A DNA stretch of 5,908 bases, taken from contig QMPN01000192.1 of assembly GCA_003648575.1 (NCBI GenBank), positions 1 through 5,908 on the forward strand, given 5' to 3'. Shown here piece after piece: positions 1-5,200 of the stretch; within the stretch, counting starts at the first letter, position 1, and each line of letters opens with the position of its first letter. The translations under genes and the position numbers were made by a program. The notes beneath the pieces were generated by a model. It searched no databases and was not told the origin of the DNA. It worked only from the letters and a program-made list of their open reading frames with translations. This stretch comes from Bacteroidota bacterium. Its GTDB lineage: Bacteria > Bacteroidota > Bacteroidia > Bacteroidales > B18-G4.

Positions 1-692
1 CGTTGCGCCCTCTCGGAAGACGCCTCTTTCTTGCGGGCATCTTTCTCTTCAGGTGTCGCCCGGGCTGCGCCGAACTCTTCAGCAGCCCAATCTTCTGTGC
101 TCGTGCTTTCAATGCGCTCGATGTTAGCCTTAGCATCAGCAACCTCGGCTGCAGTGACGCGCACGTATACGTCCTCGCCGTCACCGCCCATAGGTTGTCC
201 GGTATTCATGAAATAGTTGTCAGCGTACTCTTCGCCTATCTTCACAGGTCCAGAATCACCGCCCATTTCCCTCCTGTATGCCTGATGCATTCCAGTAGGA
301 ATGTTTCCACCACCGTAAGTACTATCAACATCCCCCGCAGCCTTAACATCTTTCCGATTGTACTGCTGCGCCTCGGCCATCGGCTTGTATTCGGCCAACT
401 TGCTCTGCACTTGCTTCTTGTGATAATCCTCAACCGTCTTGTAATGCTGACCACCATACAGGTCCTTCTGATCAGCTGCGTAGTCAGCATCGATACCAGC
501 AAGCGCGGCATCCCATGTGCCACCGCCAGCCTTCATCCCGGCAGCGCCCATCCTCGCCTTCGCTGTACCCGTGCGCTGGGCGTAATTTTTATCGGAGCCT
601 TCTTTCCAACCGCGCCAGGTCTGGTAATATTCCTTGGCCTCGGCACGCTCCTCTTCTGGAGACATTCCACCGCCTTCTTCTGAACCACTCAT
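1..692 (-). CDS. Probable internal virion protein, N-terminal part (cut by left edge)
   Basis: The frame is open from an ATG at 692-690 to the window edge (230 complete codons, no stop), so the C-terminus is missing. The start is supported by AGGAG 8 nt upstream and by a 4-bp ATGA overlap with the stop of the nozzle gene. The visible protein is hydrophilic, Gly/Ala/Glu/Lys-rich, with no signal peptide or membrane segment. Residues 39-80 (AQRTGTAKARMGAAGMKAGG, then TWDAALAGIDADYAADQ) resemble a helical segment seen in phage internal or ejected virion proteins, in which an Ala-rich 'ARA..AG' helix is followed by 'G..W..A' and an acidic helix. Residues 180-230 are charged and probably helical. 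Position right after the gp12-like gene matches the internal core genes of T7-like phages (gp13-gp16). I recognise the context better than the sequence, so the product name is an inference. A 226-residue open frame on the opposite strand is its shadow. Confidence 0.72.
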   Translation of the reverse strand, partial: MSGSEEGGGMSPEEERAEAKEYYQTWRGWKEGSDKNYAQRTGTAKARMGAAGMKAGGGTWDAALAGIDADYAADQKDLYGGQHYKTVEDYHKKQVQSKLAEYKPMAEAQQYNRKDVKAAGDVDSTYGGGNIPTGMHQAYRREMGGDSGPVKIGEEYADNYFMNTGQPMGGDGEDVYVRVTAAEVADAKANIERIESTSTEDWAAEEFGAARATPEEKDARKKEASSERAQ

Positions 693-2761
693 CGCAACAT
701 CTCCTGATTAATCTCACCTGATATCGATATCACAGTGCATGGTAACGGTAAATCCTGTTCGATTGTAATTTGAGCAGTCCTGTCCCATCCCAGCTCCACA
801 ATCATCGAATTGACAGAGGTGTTGGGTTCACGAGTATCCATCGGTGTGCCGGGGTGCCGTGTAGGCTGGCGGTGACCATTGATCACCGGTAGCGCCGACT
901 CCAGCAGCGACACGTAGATTTTGTTGTAATGTTTCTTGTATGGTTGGGATGACCCGGTTCTGACACCACCATCAAACGGTAACGTCTTCATGGTCGAGGT
1001 GAACGGCAGCCCGACAACTACGTCACCCGTGTCCGGATCAACAGGCCAGTCCAGTGTGATCGCGCCAGCGGTTACGGTTTTATTCGGATGCACTGCACCA
1101 TCTGTCAGCACACCAACTTCGCGCCCTTCAAGGTGATCGAGGTCAGTGATCGTTATCCCATCCGGGTCAACGATGCCGAAATGCCATGAGTCGAGGTAGT
1201 TGTTGAAGTTGAACGACTCCACCTCGATATACATTTCTCCAGGCGCCCGCTGGACCAGCATGGCAACAATGTCTGTACCCTCTATCGGTCCGGAGCTGGT
1301 ATCAAGCACATGGTCACCGAAGTTATGCCGATGCCAACCGTAGATCTCTTTGCCGCGCTCATACGTCAAGGACGCAGTGGTGCCAGCGGTCAACGTGCAT
1401 GTGAACTGGTTGTCCGGGTTTTGCGACCAGTCGATATGACGGATGCCGCTCTCGGTAATGTGTTCAGAAAAGAACGTCAGGTCTTTCGACAGCCAGTTGT
1501 CGGCTGTCCACTCGTACTGCATGGCACGTACTTTCCGGCCATCTGGTGAAATGTAGAAGACCTGGTCACCTACAATCGCGGGCTGAATTCCTTTCGATCC
1601 GTATGCGGATTGCTGCGTGATCTGGATATCGCCCGGGGTGATTACACCCTCAACCGAGGTGACGATGTGCTCACCATTACTGGTGCCGATCAGCAGGTTC
1701 TTGGTCGATGCCATCCAGCGGATACCTCCCAGTTTAGCAATCGAGAACTGTAAAGAGTCGTCGGCTAATGCACCTTGTGTAAAATTCTCGTAGTCATTGG
1801 ACTTCGATCCCCAAAAGGTCTGCGGCTGGTTAGGTGTACCACCTAGCCAGAATCTCCCCTCATGGAACACACCTGTGCGCGGGTGGCTGACACCTGTCCA
1901 TTCCGCCGGAGGAGCGGTAAACACCACCTCGCTAAATACGAAAGAGTCAGACACATAGACGTACACCATCTTCTGCACGGGATGGTTCGGGTGCATAAAG
2001 TAGACGATGTTGCCACCCGGGGCGACGGCAACATGCACATCCACAAGTTCAGCTTCCAGCCACGGGGTGGCGATATCAGTCTGAAGCGTTTCATCGACCA
2101 GCGTGATCGCCGTGAACTGATTAACTTGATCCTGTACCGCGTTCTCCACCGTGACCCATGCGGTCGTACCGGGGAGGGTGACGAGACTACTCTCCGTCCC
2201 TGTCACGTTCATGAACGTGGCGTATGAGCCATCACCAATTGCGGTGCCGACGTAGACGTTATAAGACTCGCCACTCAGCTCACCAATGGCGACGGTGAAG
2301 TCACCAGCGGCAGGTACGGTTACTTCTTGCCCGACCATTGAATACGCCAGACCGTGATCGTCATTGGCCATGGTCAGCAGGTCAGGGGAAAAGGTCACCG
2401 TTGCGCGATCTGAATCTTCCGTCCAACCCGTGTTCCCGTCCCTGAATCTCGGGTTGGTGACGTAGTTTTGGGCGAGAGGCAGCCCCTCGAAAGTGACCGG
2501 CACTAGCCTGAGATTCAGCAGCACGAACAGGTAACCGGCCTGGTCATTGATTGTGAAGAAAAAGATACGCCCGTCGTTACCCGCCACCTTGGTGATGTAA
2601 CGGGAACCTTCCCTGCGAACAGCAGGACCATGGGCATCGGCGATGAAGTTTTCCATAGTCACCAATCCAGCCTGGTAACCGTCAGAAGACACGCGGCCAA
2701 GCATTTTCGGAGAGACTTCACCCCCGGAGAAACTTTCCTGGATCGGCGTGATCTTAGACAT
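689..2761 (-). CDS. Tail tubular protein B / gp12-like tail nozzle protein
   Basis: The 690-residue product is expected to form the hexameric nozzle of a short tail, below the gp11-like adaptor (T7 gp12 is 794 residues). Family patterns run along its length: N-terminal 'FSGGEVSPKMLGR' at 11-23 and 'ENFIADAHGPAVRREGSRY' at 37-55; 'ATPWLEAEL' at 231-239 and 'MHPNHPVQKM' at 256-265; 'HPRTGVFHEGRFWLGGTPNQ' at 293-312, followed by 'FWGSKSNDYENF' and 'ADDSLQFSIA'; 'YGSKGIQPAIVGDQVFYISP' at 387-406; 'YGWHRH' at 474-479; and 'LDHLEGREVGVLTDGAVHPN' at 541-560. Residues about 98-228 look like an extra inserted beta-domain. The start is the ATG at 2761, which overlaps the previous stop by 8 bp; GAGAGG lies 10 nt upstream and AAGGA only 2 nt upstream. 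The gene ends in an ATGA overlap with the next gene. Family assignment is firm; the exact oligomer and its placement come from T7 knowledge. Confidence 0.93.
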   Translation of the reverse strand: MSKITPIQESFSGGEVSPKMLGRVSSDGYQAGLVTMENFIADAHGPAVRREGSRYITKVAGNDGRIFFFTINDQAGYLFVLLNLRLVPVTFEGLPLAQNYVTNPRFRDGNTGWTEDSDRATVTFSPDLLTMANDDHGLAYSMVGQEVTVPAAGDFTVAIGELSGESYNVYVGTAIGDGSYATFMNVTGTESSLVTLPGTTAWVTVENAVQDQVNQFTAITLVDETLQTDIATPWLEAELVDVHVAVAPGGNIVYFMHPNHPVQKMVYVYVSDSFVFSEVVFTAPPAEWTGVSHPRTGVFHEGRFWLGGTPNQPQTFWGSKSNDYENFTQGALADDSLQFSIAKLGGIRWMASTKNLLIGTSNGEHIVTSVEGVITPGDIQITQQSAYGSKGIQPAIVGDQVFYISPDGRKVRAMQYEWTADNWLSKDLTFFSEHITESGIRHIDWSQNPDNQFTCTLTAGTTASLTYERGKEIYGWHRHNFGDHVLDTSSGPIEGTDIVAMLVQRAPGEMYIEVESFNFNNYLDSWHFGIVDPDGITITDLDHLEGREVGVLTDGAVHPNKTVTAGAITLDWPVDPDTGDVVVGLPFTSTMKTLPFDGGVRTGSSQPYKKHYNKIYVSLLESALPVINGHRQPTRHPGTPMDTREPNTSVNSMIVELGWDRTAQITIEQDLPLPCTVISISGEINQEMLR

Positions 2762-3014
2762 CGTCCTTAAGCCTCTCGGTTAAATCTTTCAAGGCTTTGC
2801 CGATACTGATCTTCTGCTGGTTGGCAAATTTTTCGACGGTCATGAACGCCCTCGGATTAGAGATGACGCTACTGGTGATCAGATCATCACCCAGGGTCGC
2901 ACCGACTAACTCCAGTGCAACGGCAATACGTTCTAGCTGGGCAGCCTGTGCTTGCCCCTGAGCCTCGATCTCAGCCCGTATTGCCTCGTATTCTGATGCG
3001 CATTGACAGGCCAT
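2754..3014 (-). CDS. Small hypothetical virion-region protein (86 aa), helical N-terminus
   Basis: I do not recognise this 86-residue protein. It starts MACQCASEYE, with two Cys at positions 3 and 5. Residues 8-40 (EYEAIRAEIEAQGQAQAAQL, then ERIAVALELVG) form a long amphipathic Ala/Glu/Gln stretch that could be a short coiled coil. The C-terminal third is basic-acidic (KALKDLTERLKDDV). There is no signal peptide, lipobox or membrane segment. The gene begins 2 nt after the TAG stop of the gp11-like gene and runs 8 bp into the gp12-like gene. No convincing Shine-Dalgarno site precedes its ATG, so it is probably translated by coupling to the gene before it. Its place between the two tail-tube genes suggests a tail assembly or virion accessory role, which is inference. 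The gene is real on spacing and frame continuity; the function is unknown. Confidence 0.75.
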   Translation of the reverse strand: MACQCASEYEAIRAEIEAQGQAQAAQLERIAVALELVGATLGDDLITSSVISNPRAFMTVEKFANQQKISIGKALKDLTERLKDDV

Positions 3015-3016
3015 TG

Positions 3017-3628
3017 CTATACATACGGTCCAACAGATGAGGAACCGCTGTACCTTGCGCTATGGAGCTGTTTCGCGCGAAGCACATCTGAACTGCCCTG
3101 CATCCCGTCAACTGCCATCGCATCTTGCAACTTCAGTGCGTATAGCTGGGTCATCTGTTCAACAGTTTCTCTTGAATTGGTAATCGGCCATGCCAGGTCA
3201 GCCGCCATACGGGCAGCCAGTGCCTGTACGAAATGAGGTGAGAACTTGTTGGGATCTTCTATCCGTTTCAAATAACGGACGTAGATTGTTGCGCTGTTAC
3301 ACGCAACGGCGGAACCTTCCCGGCGCCACTTGAGATCGTAGGGTGGCACGGGTTGTGTCTTGTCATCTGACAGGTTCAGGACACGTAGCACATCCGGGGG
3401 AAGTTGAAATTGATATGTATACCCCCAGTCAGGGGCAGCCGCTAGTGCGGGGAGTTGCACACGGGCAACAGCAAACGTCCACTCACGATCAGCCAGCACC
3501 GTATCCCGCAGTCCGGCATACATTAATTTACATAACGCAGCGTCGTTGGAATCATCATCAAGAGAGGTGATTTGGTTAGCACCCAGGTACGCCAGCGCGA
3601 TATTCGAGATATCAACTTCTGATGTCAT
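3017..3628 (-). CDS. Tail tubular protein A / gp11-like head-tail adaptor
   Basis: The 203-residue product is close to the length of T7 gp11 (196). It is expected to form the ring joining the portal to the gp12-like nozzle. The N-terminal pattern 'VDISNIALAYLGANQITSLD' (5-24), the following 'DDSNDAALCKLMYAGLRDTV' (25-44) and 'REWTFAVARVQLPALA' (48-63) is typical of this adaptor group. So are 'YQFQLPPDVLRVL' (72-84), 'WRREG' (101-105) and 'YVRYLKRIEDPNKFSPHFVQ' (116-135), followed by 'ALAARMAADLAWPIT'. The helical C-terminus (150-185) also fits. The start is the ATG at 3628, with GGGGTG about 5 nt upstream lying inside the last codons of the preceding gene; the gap between the two genes is 3 nt. 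P22 gp4-type adaptors have a similar fold and could match in structure searches, but the neighbouring gp12-like gene favours the T7-type naming. Confidence 0.9.
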   Translation of the reverse strand: MTSEVDISNIALAYLGANQITSLDDDSNDAALCKLMYAGLRDTVLADREWTFAVARVQLPALAAAPDWGYTYQFQLPPDVLRVLNLSDDKTQPVPPYDLKWRREGSAVACNSATIYVRYLKRIEDPNKFSPHFVQALAARMAADLAWPITNSRETVEQMTQLYALKLQDAMAVDGMQGSSDVLRAKQLHSARYSGSSSVGPYV

Positions 3629-3631
3629 GGA

Positions 3632-3841
3632 TCACCCCAGTGGATCGGTTTCAGTCTCTGCTTCGGCAACCTTCTTCCTGGCAGCCTTCTTCTTGACCGC
3701 CTTCTTCGGATCCTCTTTCTTCGGGAAGAAAGACCATATCTCGTCTGCCGAGTACCGATTGCGGTAGGTGTGAAGCACCTCTTCCATCGGTGTGCCGGTT
3801 TTCACCATGCTCGTCATCTTGTACAGATCGCCGTTTCTCAT
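3632..3841 (-). CDS. Small hypothetical protein (69 aa), possible HTH plus Lys-rich tail
   Basis: This 69-residue protein is not recognised. It has two parts. Residues 4-40 (GDLYKMTSMVKTGTPMEEVL, then HTYRNRYSADEIWSFFP) read like two short helices around a 'GTPMEEV' turn and a third helix, a layout compatible with a small helix-turn-helix fold. Residues 41-60 are almost entirely Lys, Ala, Arg and Glu (KKEDPKKAVKKKAARKKVAE), followed by an acidic end ETETDPLG. Such a basic tail could bind nucleic acid or the capsid interior, but that is inference. Its ATG overlaps the previous gene's stop as ATGA, with GAGG 11 nt upstream. It ends 3 nt before the adaptor gene and carries that gene's Shine-Dalgarno site in its last codons. 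Co-expression with the head-tail genes suggests a late-gene role. Confidence 0.78.
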   Translation of the reverse strand: MRNGDLYKMTSMVKTGTPMEEVLHTYRNRYSADEIWSFFPKKEDPKKAVKKKAARKKVAEAETETDPLG

Positions 3842-4062
3842 GCTGGTTTCTGCCTCGTCAATGTTGCTACCGGGATAGCGCGTGCAGCAGCACTGTTACC
3901 GACAAAATTAAGCGCCTTACCCAATATGCTGGTGGCTGTGCCTGAAGTGAGCTTGTTCGACTCACCCGACACCGTGCCGTTGTTCATAAAGGTCAGCAGA
4001 TCGGTTTTTCTGCTATGAGAGTACCCGACAACTACCTCACTACGTACACCTACAATAGCCAT
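3838..4062 (-). CDS. Small hypothetical protein (74 aa) directly after the capsid gene
   Basis: This protein has 74 residues and no family I recognise. It has a beta-like N-terminus (MAIVGVRSEVVVGYSHSRKT), a Ser/Thr/Gly/Asn-rich middle (residues 28-45), a short Ala/Gly/Leu segment (46-60) and a basic C-terminus (TLTRQKPA). It has no clear membrane segment or signal peptide. The start is well supported: ATG at 4062 with the very strong site AAGGAGG 5 nt upstream, placed immediately after the terminator that ends the capsid unit. It overlaps the next gene by 4 bp (ATGA). The strong ribosome site suggests substantial expression despite the terminator. A capsid decoration, head-completion or minor virion protein would fit the position, but the sequence does not show which. 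Confidence 0.8.
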   Translation of the reverse strand: MAIVGVRSEVVVGYSHSRKTDLLTFMNNGTVSGESNKLTSGTATSILGKALNFVGNSAAARAIPVATLTRQKPA

Positions 4063-4067
4063 TTAAA

Positions 4068-4074
4068 CCTCCTT
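4068..4074 (-). promoter_or_regulatory. Strong ribosome binding site of the 74-aa gene
   Basis: The transcript reads AAGGAGG, then a 5-nt spacer UUUAA, then AUG. It is the best Shine-Dalgarno match in the window and begins directly after the U-tract of the terminator. Ribosome binding here cannot disrupt the hairpin until the polymerase has already passed it. Confidence 0.85.
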
Positions 4075-4101
4075 AAAATGGGGCGGGATTACTCCCGCCC
4101 C
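4075..4101 (-). terminator. Intrinsic terminator after the capsid gene, probably leaky
   Basis: A perfect 9-bp, GC-rich stem (GGGGCGGGA pairing with TCCCGCCCC, 4080-4088 with 4093-4101) closes on a 4-nt loop. In the minus-strand transcript the loop is GUAA, a GNRA tetraloop. The hairpin is followed by AUUUU and then AAGGAGG. The T-run exists only for the minus direction, so this terminates minus-strand transcription. The U-tract is short (four U), and more late genes follow with no visible promoter, which suggests partial read-through. The place matches the T7 terminator T-phi between genes 10 and 11. Confidence 0.8.
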
Positions 4102-4105
4102 GAGT

Positions 4106-4119
4106 TCTCTGTAAAGAGA
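4106..4119 (-). other. Small 5-bp hairpin between capsid stop and terminator
   Basis: TCTCT (4106-4110) and AGAGA (4115-4119) flank a 4-nt loop, giving a 5-bp stem in the transcript just after the capsid stop codon and 4 nt before the terminator stem. It is weak alone. It may help protect the 3' end of capsid mRNA or may be chance. Confidence 0.35.
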
Positions 4120-4122
4120 CGC

Positions 4123-5031
4123 TTAGGTTACAGTGTCTGCCAGCTTACAATGAACGATATGTTCATCTTCAACACGAACTGCGGCCATGTGGAGCATTAA
4201 GTACACCTGCCATGCGAATGACATATCGGTTCTCTCGCCCACCTTTGCCTGAATATCACCAGCGACATGAAGACCCAACGCCCTCTTGGTGAAAGCCAGA
4301 CAATCTAGCTGATTAGCAGAAGGTACGTTCAGACGGTTGCTGACGATCCAGTTGAAACCCAGGAAGTCAGGCAGATAACCAGTAGCCAGGGCTTGCTTGG
4401 CCTGGAAGTCAGATGAGGTCACCTCGATCAGCTGCAACAGCTTACGACGCTGCTTGGGACCGATGACGAAATAACGAGGCTCGTCAGGATCCACATCGTT
4501 CTCGTAGAACTTCTCGTCCACTTCCAGAATGAAGTCCAGTGAGATCTCAGCGGTGTAACCGGCAGAACCATCGTCAACGACCTGACCAGCAGGGAACGCA
4601 GCATCTACACCACCGCCAGTTTTGGCATCAGCCAGTGCTGCAGTGATGAGGATGTCATCAACGGTACGCTGCATGTTCATCACCAAGTTCTCTGTAGAAG
4701 CAGATTTCGGATCGATCAGCATCTGGACGATATTTTCCGGTTCGATAATCTCACCAGTGTCATACGTCTGAATGACTGTGTTACGACGCGACCATGTCAG
4801 GCCGTCGGTGGAATCAACTGCACCCGAGCCGTCGCCACCAGCAGGCGAGACTTTACGAGCAGCATCCTTGAGGCGAGCGGCAGAAGCTGCCAGACGGTCC
4901 CAGTTATGCTTTTCAGATTGATTGTTGATCTCGGTTACGCATTTGCGCAGACGAGAATTCTTTTGTTGCGCCAGTTGGCGAACGGTGCGCTCGAAGGTTT
5001 CGATATACGCACTGGGGATTGTAATAGCCAC
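4123..5031 (-). CDS. Major capsid protein (HK97-fold, Phage_capsid_2-like)
   Basis: The 302-residue product is the shell subunit. The sequence follows a capsid group seen in many podoviruses. It has an N-terminal helix with 'QQKNSRLRKCVTE' (22-34); 'RLAASAARLKDAARK' (46-60); a 'YDTGEIIEPENIVQMLIDPK' core (90-109); 'MQRTVDDILITAA' (120-132); the very typical 'YENDVDPDEPRYFVIGPKQ' (176-194) and 'EVTSSDFQAKQAL' (203-215); 'FLGFNWIVSNRLNV' (223-236); and 'GDIQAKVGERTDMSFAWQVY' (258-277) before the final beta strands. The start codon is GTG at 5031-5029, with GGAG 7 nt upstream. A stop lies 19-21 nt upstream in frame, and no alternative ATG occurs until about residue 104, so GTG must be used. The gene has its own 169-bp leader upstream and a terminator downstream, which suggests separately tuned, high expression. 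Confidence 0.93.
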   Translation of the reverse strand: MAITIPSAYIETFERTVRQLAQQKNSRLRKCVTEINNQSEKHNWDRLAASAARLKDAARKVSPAGGDGSGAVDSTDGLTWSRRNTVIQTYDTGEIIEPENIVQMLIDPKSASTENLVMNMQRTVDDILITAALADAKTGGGVDAAFPAGQVVDDGSAGYTAEISLDFILEVDEKFYENDVDPDEPRYFVIGPKQRRKLLQLIEVTSSDFQAKQALATGYLPDFLGFNWIVSNRLNVPSANQLDCLAFTKRALGLHVAGDIQAKVGERTDMSFAWQVYLMLHMAAVRVEDEHIVHCKLADTVT

Positions 5032-5038
5032 TTTAATT

Positions 5039-5042
5039 CTCC
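5039..5042 (-). promoter_or_regulatory. Ribosome binding site of the capsid gene
   Basis: The transcript reads UUGGAGA with a 7-nt spacer to the GUG start. This site settles the non-ATG start of the capsid gene. The GGAG lies in the 3' arm of a predicted hairpin, and a U-rich run (CUUUUUU) directly precedes it, which could act as a ribosomal protein S1 standby site. Confidence 0.8.
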
Positions 5043-5077
5043 AAAAAAGTTAAAAGTAAATTTAATCTTCTTTGGAG
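5039..5077 (-). promoter_or_regulatory. Hairpin that would sequester the capsid Shine-Dalgarno site
   Basis: In the transcript CUCCAAAGAAG (5077-5067) pairs with CUUUUUUGGAG (5049-5039) over 11 consecutive positions, ten Watson-Crick and one G-U, around a 17-nt A/U-rich loop. The G-U pair is allowed only in minus-strand RNA; the plus-strand RNA would have an A-C mismatch there. The arm nearest the gene contains the GGAG ribosome site. The pairing is seen in the sequence; the regulatory role is inferred. Confidence 0.5.
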
Positions 5078-5110
5078 GAATCACCATACGGAGGCTCCGC
5101 TGTCGATGTT

Positions 5111-5155
5111 ACCAACCGGCGGCAGGGATGCCTTTCGGGGCCGCCGCCGGTTGGT
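5111..5155 (-). other. 13-bp perfect stem-loop early in the capsid leader
   Basis: ACCAACCGGCGGC (5111-5123) and its exact reverse complement (5143-5155) enclose a 19-nt loop that contains CC-GAAA-GG in the transcript, a possible GNRA-capped inner mini-stem. No T-run follows on either strand, so it is not a standard intrinsic terminator. It could be an mRNA-stabilising 5' hairpin, an RNase III-type processing site, or a terminator without a U-tract for the scaffold unit. Confidence 0.6.
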
Positions 5156-5165
5156 CATTATCAAG

Positions 5166-5193
5166 ATACTAGCATAACGCTAAGGTTTTACAA
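5166..5193 (-). promoter_or_regulatory. Candidate sigma70-type promoter for the capsid gene
   Basis: TTGTAA (5193-5188, 4 of 6 to the -35 consensus), 16 nt, then TAGTAT (5171-5166, 4 of 6 to the -10) preceded by TGC, an extended -10 pattern. Transcription would begin near 5159, right at the foot of the 13-bp stem. The match is moderate and lies in AT-rich DNA. If the phage uses its own RNA polymerase, the true promoter could look different and be unrecognised here. Confidence 0.3.
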
Positions 5194-5200
5194 GCGACTA

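Larger units (their letters stand above)
5032..5200 (-). promoter_or_regulatory. Structured leader of the capsid gene
   Basis: This is the longest non-coding stretch in the window. In transcript order it holds a candidate promoter (5193-5166), a 13-bp perfect stem (5155/5111), a short dyad CGGAG-G-CTCCG (5099-5089), an A/U-rich segment, a hairpin covering the ribosome site (5077/5039) and the Shine-Dalgarno GGAG (5042-5039). No ORF of note fits it. Concentration of structure here, directly before the most abundant virion protein, suggests control of capsid expression or mRNA stability. Confidence 0.6.

Noticed and set aside
3..683. 226-residue plus-strand open frame
   Set aside because: It lies antisense to the internal-protein gene, has no ribosome site or operon partner, and its composition is atypical. 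It is explained as a shadow of a GC-rich minus-strand gene.
1862..2227. 121-residue plus-strand open frame within the nozzle gene
   Set aside because: It is antisense to a strongly conserved part of the nozzle protein and has no start signal; the opposite strand explains the sequence fully.
5089..5099. CGGAG-G-CTCCG dyad as an operator or hairpin
   Set aside because: It is short with a one-base centre, too tight for a full hairpin, and it occurs once. It is mentioned only as part of the leader.
5111..5155. Standard Rho-independent terminator of the scaffold gene
   Set aside because: The stem is strong but neither side is followed by a T-run (TAACATCG on the minus strand, CATTATCA on the plus strand), so it is listed as a structured element only.
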